From assembly GCA_945898095.1 (NCBI GenBank), contig CAMDHE010000013.1, positions 1 to 63,045 on the forward strand: a stretch of DNA of 63,045 bases, written 5' to 3'. The notes beneath the pieces are model-generated. The model was not told the DNA's origin and did no database searches. It was given only the letters and a program-made list of their open reading frames with translations. Below are positions 26,612-36,331 of the stretch, one piece after another. Every line of letters begins with the position of its first letter. Position 1 is the stretch's first letter. The stretch comes from Roseateles toxinivorans (lineage in GTDB: Bacteria; Pseudomonadota; Gammaproteobacteria; Burkholderiales; Burkholderiaceae_C). The position numbers and the translations under genes were made by a program.

Positions 26612-27343
26612 GTGAAACCACGCGGCGTCGCCCTCGTCACGGGCACCAGCACGGGTATCGGCAAGGTGCTGTGCGAGCACCTGCTGGATAGCGGCCATGA
26701 GGTGGTGGCGATGGCACGGCGCAAGACCGAGATCGAGCACCCGCGCCTGCACAGTGTGAGCGTCGATCTGACCGACCGCGCCGCCACTGCGCAAGCCGCG
26801 GCCGAAGTGACGAGGCGATTCGCCATCACCACCTTCGTGCACAACGCCGGCATCATCCGCCCCGCCTTGCTGGGCGAGGTCAAGCTCGAAGACCTCGATG
26901 CCTTGACCGAGTTGCACCTGGGCAGCGCCATCACAATTGCGCAGGCGGTGCTGCCGACGATGCGCGCGCTGGGTTTCGGCCGCATCGTGCTGCTGTCTTC
27001 GCGCGGCGCGCTGGGTCTGGCCACCCGCAGCGTTTACTCGGCCACCAAGGCCGGCATGATCGGCATGGCACGCACCTGGGCGCTTGAGTTGGCGCCCGCG
27101 GGTATCACCGTCAACGTCGTCGCACCAGGCCCGATCCGCGGCACCGAGATGTTCCACGCGGTGGTACCCGCCGAAAGCGAACGCGAGCACAAGCTGGCCG
27201 AAGCCATCCCTGTCAAGCGCCTGGGTACACCAGAAGACGTGGCCCGCGCGGTGGACTTCTTTGTCGACCCCGGCAATGGTTTCATCACGGGGCAGGTGCT
27301 CTATGTGTGCGGCGGAGCGAGCATCGGCAGCGTGACGATCTGA
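26612..27343 (+). CDS. Short-chain dehydrogenase/reductase (SDR)
   Basis: Predicted 243-aa classical SDR with TGTSTGIG, HNAGI, Ser in LLSSRGA, YSATK and a C-terminal GQVLYVCGGAS. The start is GTG 26612, 2 bases after the cyclase-family stop; the ATG-less reading continues upstream into that gene and is not used. Last gene of the long rightward operon. Substrate unknown. Confidence 0.88.
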   Translation: MKPRGVALVTGTSTGIGKVLCEHLLDSGHEVVAMARRKTEIEHPRLHSVSVDLTDRAATAQAAAEVTRRFAITTFVHNAGIIRPALLGEVKLEDLDALTELHLGSAITIAQAVLPTMRALGFGRIVLLSSRGALGLATRSVYSATKAGMIGMARTWALELAPAGITVNVVAPGPIRGTEMFHAVVPAESEREHKLAEAIPVKRLGTPEDVARAVDFFVDPGNGFITGQVLYVCGGASIGSVTI

Positions 27344-27346
27344 TCC

Positions 27347-27370
27347 CGCCCGCCCTGGAGCGGACGGGCG
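27347..27370. terminator. GC-rich hairpin between convergent operons, candidate terminator
   Basis: CGCCCGCC (27347-27354) can pair with GG(A)CGGGCG (27362-27370) around a short loop, with a bulged A. It sits between the SDR stop (27343) and the HPPD stop (27443), where both operons should end. There is no clear T-run, so termination is only suggested by position and stem strength. Confidence 0.35.
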
Positions 27371-27442
27371 TGGCTTATACGAACAGCTTCATTGGTACAG
27401 AATCGGCTCGCCAACTACGGCCCTTGTAGCTTGCGGGCAAAG

Positions 27443-28525
27443 TCACGACGCTGTGACGCCGATCACACCGCGGCGCACCTGGTCGCGCTCGATCGATTCG
27501 AACAGCGCCTTGAAGTTGCCTTCCCCGAAACCGTCGTCTCGCTTGCGCTGGATGAACTCGAAGAACACCGGGCCGACCATCGTCTGCGAGAAGATCTGCA
27601 GCAGCAGCCGTGCATCGCCTTGCTGTGTCGAACCGTCGAGCAGGATGCCGCGCATCTTCAGTTCGCCCACCGGCTCGCCATGCCCGGGCAGGCGCTCCTC
27701 TAACATCTCGTAGTAGGTGGCCGGTGGCGCGGTCATGAAGGGCACGCCGCGGGCTTTGAGCTTGTCCCAGGCCACGAGCAGGTCGTCACAGGCCAGCGCG
27801 ATGTGCTGGATACCCTCGCCGTTGTACTGCATCAAGAACTCTTCGATCTGCCCCGCGCCGCGCGACGATTCCTCGTTCAGCGGGATGCGTATCCTGCCGT
27901 CGGGCGAGGTCATGGCCTTGGAGGTCAGGCCTGTGTACTCGCCTTTGATGTCGAAGAAACGGATCTCGCGGAAATTGAAGATGCGCTCGTAAAACGCCGC
28001 CCAGTAGCCCATGCGGCCGCGGTAGACGTTGTGCGTCAGGTGGTCGATCAGTTGGAAGCCGCAACCCGGGGGGTGGCGATCGACACCCGGCGCGAATTCG
28101 AAGTCGATGTCGTAGATCGACTTGCCGTCTTCATAGCGGTCGATCAGGTACAGCGGCGCGCCACCGATGCCCTTGATGGCCGGCAGGCGCAACTCCATCG
28201 GGCCGGTGGGGATCTCGATCGGCTGGGCGCCGAGTTCCAGAGCGCGCTCGTAGGCCTTATGTGCGTCGCGCACTCGAAACGCCATGCCGCAGGCTGACGG
28301 ACCATGCTCGGCAGCGAAGTACGCCGCCTGGCTGCGCGGCTCATGGTTGACGATGAAGTTGATGCCACCCTGACGGTACAGAGTGACATCCTTCGATCGA
28401 TGCCGCGCCACGCGGCTGAATCCCAGAGTCTCGAACACGGCCTCGAGCGCGCCGGGTGTGGGCGAGGCAAACTCAACGAATTCGAAGCCCTCCAGGCCCA
28501 TCGGGTTGTCAAACAGGTCGGCCAA
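27443..28525 (-). CDS. hpd: 4-Hydroxyphenylpyruvate dioxygenase (HPPD)
   Basis: Predicted 360-aa non-haem iron dioxygenase, the standard bacterial length. Numbering from the chosen start, the iron ligands are His162 (DHLTHNV), His241 (GIQHIAL) and Glu323 (FFEFIQRK), within one residue of the classical Pseudomonas positions. It should convert 4-hydroxyphenylpyruvate to homogentisate. The start is TTG 28525, preceded by AGAGGAG 7 bases upstream and giving the usual N-terminus (ADLFDNPMG); a longer reading upstream to 28723 lacks family similarity. 4-Hydroxymandelate synthase is an alternative reaction for this fold, but HPPD is favoured. No homogentisate dioxygenase gene is nearby. Confidence 0.92.
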   Translation of the reverse strand: MADLFDNPMGLEGFEFVEFASPTPGALEAVFETLGFSRVARHRSKDVTLYRQGGINFIVNHEPRSQAAYFAAEHGPSACGMAFRVRDAHKAYERALELGAQPIEIPTGPMELRLPAIKGIGGAPLYLIDRYEDGKSIYDIDFEFAPGVDRHPPGCGFQLIDHLTHNVYRGRMGYWAAFYERIFNFREIRFFDIKGEYTGLTSKAMTSPDGRIRIPLNEESSRGAGQIEEFLMQYNGEGIQHIALACDDLLVAWDKLKARGVPFMTAPPATYYEMLEERLPGHGEPVGELKMRGILLDGSTQQGDARLLLQIFSQTMVGPVFFEFIQRKRDDGFGEGNFKALFESIERDQVRRGVIGVTAS

Positions 28526-28992
28526 TTCTTCGCTCCTCTGGATGCGCTTGCACGGTAGGCACCAGCATATGCAATCCGACACCTCGAGGCTGATGAACGG
28601 GGCAGGTGTGCTTATGCAAGCCTGGCGCCAACCTCGAATCGCATAGGTCCTGGCCCGCTGTGCAAGGTTTTTGGCATTGATCGCATGCAGGCCATGACTT
28701 ACCGCAAATGACGACTCGGCCACGCCGGTCCATCGTCACCGCTGCGTGCAGCGTTTGCTCTGCCAGCCAATATGCAGCCGGCTTCGTTTACGGAATCCGA
28801 ACGGCGCCAGTTCCTGTCCGAACCCCGAACCAACGCATGCAAGCCATGAGTGCCTTCGTAGGTGTTGACGACCTCCACGTTCACCAGGTGACCTGCAACG
28901 CCGGCCTCAGCGTGGACCTCGACCATTAGCGGCAAGGCCATTGGCATATCCTGTGGGCCGCGCCCAGTAGAGCGGTTCAAGCAGTTGCAGCG
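28526..28992. other. 467-base gap holding an acyl-CoA dehydrogenase relic
   Basis: Between HPPD and the thioesterase there is no intact gene. Apart from the relic at 28822-28890 (separate entry), I see no promoter, repeat or RNA. The HPPD promoter should lie near its left end, just upstream of 28525. Confidence 0.5.
28822..28890 (-). pseudogene. Relic of a glutaryl-CoA/acyl-CoA dehydrogenase C-terminus
   Basis: On the minus strand 23 codons read [20 protein letters not shown] followed by VRG. This closely matches the conserved C-terminal [20 protein letters not shown] block of glutaryl-CoA-dehydrogenase-like acyl-CoA dehydrogenases. Similarity stops abruptly on both sides and no flavin-binding or catalytic parts exist, so this is a deletion remnant. 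It shows that an acyl-CoA dehydrogenase gene once lay upstream of hpd in the same orientation. Confidence 0.7.
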
Positions 28993-29421
28993 TCATGCGG
29001 CGTTCTGCGCCTGAAAGCCCTCAATCGCCGTGCGCAGAAACGCCGGTATGGCGATGGACTTGTGCGTAGCGAGATCGGTGGTGACCAGCACTTGTGTGAT
29101 TTTCACGCGCAATTCGTCGCCGTAGCGACAACTCAGATCCAAGGTGAAGGACTTGCCACCCAAGCGGCGTACAGCCAGATCCAGCACGACCCGTTCGCCC
29201 ATGCGACTGGGTGCGCTGAATACACACTCCAGGGCCACGGTCGGCAGGCCGATACCCAAGTCGCGCACCACGTGGGCATAACCCAGGCGAAGACCCTGGT
29301 CGAACCAGTCTTCGACCAGCCCGTTGAACATCACCAGGTACTGCGGGAAAAAGACGATCCCGGCGGGGTCGCAGTGCGAGAAGCGGATGAGCGCCTCGCG
29401 CTCGAACACAGTGCCGCTCAT
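28993..29421 (-). CDS. Hot-dog acyl-CoA thioesterase (4-hydroxybenzoyl-CoA thioesterase type)
   Basis: Predicted 142-aa thioesterase. RFSHCDPAGIVFFPQYL near residues 13-29 carries the catalytic Asp of the 4HBT family (HCDPAGI), followed by the long hot-dog helix. It would release CoA from an aromatic acyl-CoA. ATG 29421 overlaps the stop of the 62-codon flavoprotein relic as ATGA. The original partner may have been an aryl-CoA hydroxylase, as in routes releasing gentisate. Confidence 0.88.
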   Translation of the reverse strand: MSGTVFEREALIRFSHCDPAGIVFFPQYLVMFNGLVEDWFDQGLRLGYAHVVRDLGIGLPTVALECVFSAPSRMGERVVLDLAVRRLGGKSFTLDLSCRYGDELRVKITQVLVTTDLATHKSIAIPAFLRTAIEGFQAQNAA

Positions 29422-29606
29422 GGGCGTTGGCCTTTCAGCAGCTCGATGTCATCCCAATGTGCGAACGATTGCTCGATGGCGTCGGACTTGTCGTGGCCCC
29501 ACTCTCGCATGTTGTCCGTCGGGGCGTCGTCATGGGGCTCAAGTTTGCTCATCAGCGGGGGGAAGTACAAGCCGGCGGGGCCGCCGTTGATGGAGGAGAT
29601 CTTCAT
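29418..29606 (-). pseudogene. 62-codon relic of a salicylyl-CoA 5-hydroxylase-like flavoprotein
   Basis: The short frame starts like the FAD monooxygenases of salicylyl-CoA 5-hydroxylase and 2-aminobenzoyl-CoA monooxygenase (MKISSINGGPAGLYF, with the first glycine of the FAD motif changed to Asn). It then jumps to a segment normally found tens of residues later (NMREW...IEQSFAHWDDIEL) and stops. Most of the protein is missing, so it cannot bind FAD. The open frame and its ATGA coupling to the thioesterase are intact, so it may survive as a translated leader. Confidence 0.7.
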
Positions 29607-29612
29607 GGCAAC

Positions 29613-30625
<1,013 letters not shown>

Positions 30626-30629
<4 letters not shown>

Positions 30630-31549
30630 TCGATGCGGTCGACCGACGGCTTGGGCCGCCGGTCCCAGACAAGTTTGAAGACATCGGGCCTGGCGTAATG
30701 TCCGTTGGGGTCGTACCAGAGCTTGGCTCGCACGATGAGCGAGAGGTCGACTTCACCCAGGACAAGCCGTTCCTCGTCGAACACCGGCTTGGTGATGTAT
30801 TCGCCGCCCGGCGCGATGATGGCGCTGCCGCCATGTGCGTTCCAGTACTGCGGCTCGGACGTCACGATGGCGGCCAAGTCAGCCGGCAGCCGGTCGTGGC
30901 TTATGACTTCGCGGGCGACGATCACGGCGCAACCGTTCTCGAACGCAGTCTGCCGCGTTGCGGCATCCACGATACCGTCAAGCATGGCCATACCGGGAAA
31001 CACCGATGCATGTACCTGCACGCCCGTGCTGCCCAACGCGTAGCGCGCCAGGGCCATGTGGTGCTCCCAGCAGATCAGGCCGCCGAAGCGCCCGACGTCG
31101 GTGTCGTACGAGTCCAGATCCGAGCCGTCGCCCAGGCCCCAGACGAGTTTCTCGTTGGCGGTGGGCATCAGCTTGCGGTGTCTGCCCAACACGCTGCCGT
31201 TGGCGCCAAGATAGACAGCGGTGTTGTAGATCGTGCCACCATCGCGTTCGTGTACGCCGATCTGGACATTGCAGCGAGCGCGCCCGGCAGCTTCGGCCAA
31301 CTTTGCAAGCTCGGGCCCGGGGATGGTGATCGCCTGCTCGAACAGCCGTTGGTAGCACTGCCTGAATTCAGTTGTGCGCGGCGCACCGGCCCAGTAGCAG
31401 TAACCCTGCAGCCAGGTCTCGGGGAAGACCAGCACGCGCACCCCTTCGCGGCCAGCCTGCTCGATGATCTGGACGGCACGCGACAGCCCGGCGGCAGTGT
31501 CGAGCATGGAAGGCGCGAATTGCGCTGCGGCAGCGACGAACTTGCTCAT
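30626..31549 (-). CDS. Nitrilase-superfamily C-N hydrolase (aliphatic/aryl nitrilase type)
   Basis: Predicted 307-aa enzyme with the Glu-Lys-Cys triad at Glu44 (FPETW), Lys126 (HRKLMPT) and Cys160 (LICWEHHM). The CWEHHM form and the length fit true nitrilases that convert nitriles to carboxylic acids. ATG 31549 has an AGGAAGG site upstream; an in-frame TTG at 31570 overlaps the ALDH gene and is less likely. Lies between ALDH and the AcuI-type reductase in one leftward operon. Confidence 0.9.
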
Positions 31550-31562
31550 GTAGTGACCTTCC

Positions 31563-33065
31563 TCAGCCAAACGAGTACTCGACGACCTGCTGGCGCATAT
31601 AGCTCTCCATGCCCTTCAAGCCGCCTTCGATGCCAAAGCCAGATTGCCGCGCCGGCTCAGCCGATTGGTTGAGCATTGAGCCTTCGGTGGGCATCGGCGA
31701 GGCCATGACCTTGACCTTGCCCACCTTCATGCGAGAGGTGATGTCGTTGGCATGTTTGATGTCACGCGTCCACAACGTAGCCGCCAAGCCAAAGTCTCCA
31801 CTGTTGGCGATGGGAAGCACGTCGTCTACGCTATCGAAACGGTTGACGGTCAGCACCGGGCCGAAGATTTCCTCGATGTTCAGGCGACTGTCTGCGCCAA
31901 GGCCGGAGAAAACGCTGGGCTGAAGGTAGTAGCCCCCCGCAGGCAAGTCCTGAGTCTGGCGGCCGTCCACCAGGAGCTGCGCTCCCTCGGCAATGCCGGC
32001 GCCGATGTACTCGAGCGCGATGTCGCGCTGCCTTGCGTTGGCCATCGCGCCATACTGCGTGGCCTTGTCTTGTGGATGGCCGGCCCGGATCGAGCGCGCC
32101 ACGCCGATGATGCGGTCCAGCAGCGGTGCATACAGATCCTTGTGCACGTAGAGGGCAGAGCGCGCCACGCACAGTTGACCGCAGTTGGCAAAAGCGCCCA
32201 TCACAATCTGCATCGCCATGCCGTCAAGGTCGCTTGATGCCATGTCGCCCAGCACGAACTCTCGGTTCTTGCCCCCGCACTCCAGCAGCAGCGGCTTGAT
32301 CGCCGAGCCGCCGATGGCGGACATCAAGGCGCGACCAGTTGGGGTGGAACCGGTGAAGGTGACCATGTCGACATCGGCATGGCGCACCAGCAGGTCGCCG
32401 CTGGCGCCATTACCTTGCACGATGTTGAGCACACCTGCCGGCAAGCCTGCATCGATGGCCAGGGTGGCCAGCAGTTCGGATGAGCGGGGCGAGATCGACG
32501 AGGGCTTGACGATGACGCTGTTGCCCGCAGCCAGCGCCGGCGCGATCTTCAGGCAGGTGTTGACCAGTGGATAGTTCCACGGCGTGATGGCCACCACAAC
32601 GCCACGCGGCCGTCGGACCTGCACCTCCATCGACTGCGCACAGGTGGGTACCGTGGCACCGGTGTAGTGCTTGTCCAGCACCTCGGCGTAGTAGCGGATG
32701 AAGGCCGCCGCGATGCGCGATTCGAACATCGCACCCGAGATCGGTTTGCCGACATCGAGTGAATCCGCCAGCGCCAGCGCTTGCCCGTTGGCCTCGATGC
32801 CGGCGGCAAACTTCAGCAACACGCCGCGCCGCCCCATCGGACTCATGCGCGCCCAGCGGCCGTCGTCGAAGGCGGCGCGCGCCGAGGCCACCGCCGCATT
32901 CACCGTGCCGGCACCGGCGGCCGTGAAGCGCAAGGCGGCTGAACCGTCGGCCGGGTTGTGGGTCTGCACCTGAGCATCACCGTCGGCAGCCGAAAAAAAA
33001 CCTTCGATAAAAGCGTCCCCGCGAAAGGGCAGATCATTGGTCAGTTGGGTCGATGGGGTGTTCAT
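31563..33065 (-). CDS. NAD(P)-dependent aldehyde dehydrogenase
   Basis: Predicted 500-aa ALDH-superfamily enzyme with catalytic Cys299 (NCGQLC), general base Glu262 (LECGGKN), cofactor motif FTGSTPTGR and TPWNYPL. It oxidises an aldehyde to an acid. In this operon the aldehyde could come from the GMC alcohol oxidase encoded upstream or from retro-aldol cleavage by the DUF35/thiolase-like pair. Cytoplasmic, no leader. Confidence 0.94.
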   Translation of the reverse strand: MNTPSTQLTNDLPFRGDAFIEGFFSAADGDAQVQTHNPADGSAALRFTAAGAGTVNAAVASARAAFDDGRWARMSPMGRRGVLLKFAAGIEANGQALALADSLDVGKPISGAMFESRIAAAFIRYYAEVLDKHYTGATVPTCAQSMEVQVRRPRGVVVAITPWNYPLVNTCLKIAPALAAGNSVIVKPSSISPRSSELLATLAIDAGLPAGVLNIVQGNGASGDLLVRHADVDMVTFTGSTPTGRALMSAIGGSAIKPLLLECGGKNREFVLGDMASSDLDGMAMQIVMGAFANCGQLCVARSALYVHKDLYAPLLDRIIGVARSIRAGHPQDKATQYGAMANARQRDIALEYIGAGIAEGAQLLVDGRQTQDLPAGGYYLQPSVFSGLGADSRLNIEEIFGPVLTVNRFDSVDDVLPIANSGDFGLAATLWTRDIKHANDITSRMKVGKVKVMASPMPTEGSMLNQSAEPARQSGFGIEGGLKGMESYMRQQVVEYSFG

Positions 33066-33082
33066 GATTACCTTTGGTCAAA

Positions 33083-34684
33083 TCAAACGGTGCGGCGCGC
33101 GGCCAACACCAGGTCGGAAGCTTTCTCGCCGATCACGATGCAGGTGGCGTTGATATTGCCGGCAGGAATGGTCGGGATGACCGATGCATCCGCCACCCAC
33201 AGGCCCTGAACCCCACGCACGCGCAGCTGCGGGTCAACGACGGCCATTTCGTCATTGCCCATGCGTGCGGTGCCGCAGGGGTGGTACATGAGAAAAGCGG
33301 TCTGACGGATGAATTCCTGCCACTGTTCGTCGCTCTGCACCTGAATGCCCGGAAGGCGCTCGTCAGTGATGAAGGGCTTGAAGGCATCAGTCGCCATGAT
33401 GCGGCGTGCGATGCGGCAGCCTTCAATCAGATGCTGCAGGTCGGTCGGGTGACCCACCAGCGGGTAGCGAATCACCGGCCGTGCGTCGGGGTCGGCACTT
33501 GCGATGTCGATCTGGCCGCGGCTGTGCGCGCCCGTCAGGCCGATAGCGAATCCTGCTGCCGGCTTCGGGTACGGGCGCGGGCCGCTCTCGGTGAACTCGA
33601 AGGCCAGCGGCGAGAAGATGATCTGCAGGTTGGGCGCCGGCAAGTCGGCCTGCGAACGCACGAAGGCCTGTGCGTGGCCGATCACCATCGCCAGCGGGCC
33701 TCGCTTATTGAAGACATAGTTGAATAAGTGCGCGACATTGCGCAGCGGTCCCAGGTCGCTGTTGATTGTGGGCACGGCGCTGTGAAAGCCCACGCGCACC
33801 GCAGCATGTTCCTGCAGGTTTTGACCGACACCGGGCAGGTCACGCACTGCCGCAATACCTAGTTTCGCCAGTCGTGCCGCCGATCCCAAGCCCGACCGCA
33901 GCAAGACGCTTGGCGTGGCCAACGATCCGGCGCTGATGATCACCCCGTGGGCGGCTTGTGCGGTAGCGGCGACGCCGCTGCGCCGGTATTCGACGCCAGT
34001 GGCGCGTCCCTCGGTGATCAGCACCTTCGTGACTGGGCAGTGCAGGCGCACAACCAGGTTGCGGCGGCCGCGGATCGCCTGAATGTAGGAACTGGCTGTA
34101 CTGGCCCGCCTGCCCTTGCGTTGCGTGGCCTGGACATAGCCCACACCCTCGGCGCGCTCACCGTTCAGGTCGGCGTTGAAGGGGATGCCGATTTCCTGCG
34201 CGGCGGCAACGAAGGCCTTGTCGAGAGGGTGGCGGTTGCGTCCCTCTGAGACGGCCTGTGGGCCACCGGCACCGCGCCAGGCATCGCCACCTCGCTCGTT
34301 GTCTTCCATACGACGGAAGTAGGGCAGCAGATCGTCCAGTCCCCAGCCCGTATTGCCGGCCTTCGCCCAACTGTCGTAATCGTGACGGTGGCCGCGTACG
34401 TACATCATGCCGTTCAGCGCACTGCCCCCACCGAGCATCTTGCCGGCAGGCCACATGTCCACCATGCCCTTGCGCGAAGCGTCGGGCTCGGCCATGTATT
34501 GCCAGTTCATATCCTTGCGACCTAGCGCGATCGGCACGCCGGCGGGCACCTTGCTTATCAATGTGTCGCTTGAACGTCCGGCCTCGAGCAGCAGCACGCG
34601 CGTACTCGGATCGGCTGACAGCCGGTTGGCCAGCACGCATCCGGCCGAGCCACCACCCACAATGATGTAGTCCCAGTTCTCCAT
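33083..34684 (-). CDS. GMC-family FAD alcohol oxidoreductase (choline dehydrogenase-like)
   Basis: Predicted 533-aa flavoprotein. The N-terminal FAD motif IIVGGGSAGCVLANRL (about residues 7-22), the GMC signature around GGGSALNGMMYVRGH (near 86-100), and the C-terminal catalytic YHPCGTARMG and IPAGNINAT segments are all present. It oxidises a primary or secondary alcohol. ATG 34684 is used; a GTG at 34693, overlapping the DUF35 stop as GTGA, is an equally good coupled start adding three residues. The order ligase, thiolase-like, DUF35, GMC, ALDH suggests one degradative unit. Confidence 0.92.
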   Translation of the reverse strand: MENWDYIIVGGGSAGCVLANRLSADPSTRVLLLEAGRSSDTLISKVPAGVPIALGRKDMNWQYMAEPDASRKGMVDMWPAGKMLGGGSALNGMMYVRGHRHDYDSWAKAGNTGWGLDDLLPYFRRMEDNERGGDAWRGAGGPQAVSEGRNRHPLDKAFVAAAQEIGIPFNADLNGERAEGVGYVQATQRKGRRASTASSYIQAIRGRRNLVVRLHCPVTKVLITEGRATGVEYRRSGVAATAQAAHGVIISAGSLATPSVLLRSGLGSAARLAKLGIAAVRDLPGVGQNLQEHAAVRVGFHSAVPTINSDLGPLRNVAHLFNYVFNKRGPLAMVIGHAQAFVRSQADLPAPNLQIIFSPLAFEFTESGPRPYPKPAAGFAIGLTGAHSRGQIDIASADPDARPVIRYPLVGHPTDLQHLIEGCRIARRIMATDAFKPFITDERLPGIQVQSDEQWQEFIRQTAFLMYHPCGTARMGNDEMAVVDPQLRVRGVQGLWVADASVIPTIPAGNINATCIVIGEKASDLVLAARRTV

Positions 34685-34689
34685 CTCGC

Positions 34690-35112
34690 TCACCCTTGCT
34701 CCATGGCACCGAATAGCACGCCGTCGTCGTGCTGCAGAACGACCAGGCGCGCACGCTGCTCGCAGCGTGGCGGTGCAGCCCCCACCCAGCGTGTAACCAA
34801 ACGAACGCCCTCGGCCAGATCGAGTACTACCAGCGCGTAAGGCCCTAGAGCGCTGAACAGCGCCGGCGCTGCGTGTACCACTGTGGCGCTGTAGACGGTG
34901 GCATCTCCGCTGACGGGATGCCAGCCCATGCCCACGGCGCCGCAATCGGGGCAATTCGCCTTGGGTGGAAAAGTCAGGCGACCACAGAGTTCGCAGTGCG
35001 CCACGCCGAAGACACCGCCGGCCAGGCGCGTCCAAAAGGGTTCAGATTGCTGGCTTATGCGCGGGGCAAGTGCCCTCGAGCCGTGAACCACAACGAACTC
35101 GAGCTCGTTCAT
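34690..35112 (-). CDS. DUF35 OB-fold acyl-CoA-associated protein, module 2
   Basis: Predicted 140-aa protein with an N-terminal helix (QSEPFWTRLAGGVF), a zinc ribbon (CELC ... CPDC, about residues 42-60) and an OB-fold. Stand-alone DUF35 proteins act as obligate partners of thiolase-like aldolases or of MaoC-type hydratases. It lies 13 bases after the module-2 thiolase-like gene, and ATG 35112 has a GAAGGGG site 8 bases upstream. Likely the structural partner of that protein. Confidence 0.88.
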   Translation of the reverse strand: MNELEFVVVHGSRALAPRISQQSEPFWTRLAGGVFGVAHCELCGRLTFPPKANCPDCGAVGMGWHPVSGDATVYSATVVHAAPALFSALGPYALVVLDLAEGVRLVTRWVGAAPPRCEQRARLVVLQHDDGVLFGAMEQG

Positions 35113-35125
35113 TGGATGCACCCCT

Positions 35126-36331
35126 TCACGCTGCGACCTCCAACACATGTACCAGCGCTGCGTTGTAGTTGCCCAATTCGCAGCAGTGCAGGGCGCGCTG
35201 CGCATCCTTGACCTGCCGCGTACCGGCCAGGCCGAGCAGTTGTTCGCGCAGCTCCAAAAGCCCGTATAGCCCGGTTAGCGATGGCGGATGCCCACGGGAC
35301 AGGCAGCCTCCCGAAGTATTGACTGGCATGCGGCCACCAACGGCCGTGGCGCCGCTGGCAGCATCGGCGCCGCCACGGCCGCGTGCGCTGATGCCAAGCG
35401 CCTCAGCAACAAGGATCTCGCTGATCGTGCACGGCGCATAGAGCTCAGCCAGGTTCAAGTCGACCATGTTCATGCCTGCGTCGGCTAGGGCCTGCGCCGT
35501 GGCTTTGCGAGCGGCGACGAAGTCGGTCATGTCGTGCGGACGGTCTCCGATTTGGTGGAAACCATCGTGCGCGAATCCCCGCCCACGCACAGTGATGAAC
35601 GGGCGGCGCAGGCTGCGCGCAGCATCCCGATGGGTCAGCAGCAAAGCTACGGCGCCTTCACCTCGCGGCGGCACGTCCAGCAGGCCTAAAGGTTCGACGA
35701 TCGGGCGTTTAGCCAGAACTTCAGCCTCTTCCAGTGGACGCCCGCGCATTTGCGCCAGCGGGTTGTCCAGGGCGTGGCGGCGATTCTTCACGGCCACGGC
35801 CGCGAGATCGCGCCGCGTGGATCCGGTCTCGTGCATATAGCGCGCAGCGTCGAATGCATACCAGCTGATCGGTGTGATGCCGAATGGCGATTGAAAATCG
35901 ACATCGCCCACTGCCCGGATACCGTTGTTGGCGGCTTCGGCAGCATTGACATTACCGTCGAGGTTGATGCCCAATGCGAGCGCGAAGTCGCAATGGCCAA
36001 GCGCGATGTCGGCAGCCGCCTGGTCGAACGCCAGGCCACCAGTAATACCCATTTCCACCACCTCAGCAATGCGGCCGGTACAGCGCAGCCCCAGGTGCGC
36101 GGCGAGCATCGTGGCCAGGCCGAGTTGCCGCGTCGATGGCGGTGGCAATGTCAGCACCAGCGAGCCGACTTCCGCCGCTGCTACGCCTGCCTCGGCCAGC
36201 ATGCGCTGTACCAGCGCGCCAAGGATGTCCTGCTCGAAACCCAGGGCAATCGCACCGTCCCGCGGTGACAGTCGTCCTACCGGCAGCGCGGCCGCGCCAA
36301 CGATAGCCACTTCACGCACAGCACGCTTCAT
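35126..36331 (-). CDS. SCP2-thiolase-like protein lacking the nucleophilic Cys, module 2
   Basis: Predicted 401-aa thiolase-fold protein. The nucleophile region reads EVVEMGITGG (residues 90-99) with no Cys. Unlike the module-1 protein it keeps NTSGG and GHP (His348 in LSRGHPPS). A tyrosine (Tyr298, ELYAPCT) lies in the region of the Ltp2 active-site Tyr. Pairing with a DUF35 gene and a CoA ligase suggests a retro-aldolase acting on a beta-hydroxyacyl-CoA. ATG 36331 overlaps the ligase stop as ATGA. True thiolase activity seems unlikely but is not excluded. Confidence 0.82.
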   Translation of the reverse strand: MKRAVREVAIVGAAALPVGRLSPRDGAIALGFEQDILGALVQRMLAEAGVAAAEVGSLVLTLPPPSTRQLGLATMLAAHLGLRCTGRIAEVVEMGITGGLAFDQAAADIALGHCDFALALGINLDGNVNAAEAANNGIRAVGDVDFQSPFGITPISWYAFDAARYMHETGSTRRDLAAVAVKNRRHALDNPLAQMRGRPLEEAEVLAKRPIVEPLGLLDVPPRGEGAVALLLTHRDAARSLRRPFITVRGRGFAHDGFHQIGDRPHDMTDFVAARKATAQALADAGMNMVDLNLAELYAPCTISEILVAEALGISARGRGGADAASGATAVGGRMPVNTSGGCLSRGHPPSLTGLYGLLELREQLLGLAGTRQVKDAQRALHCCELGNYNAALVHVLEVAA

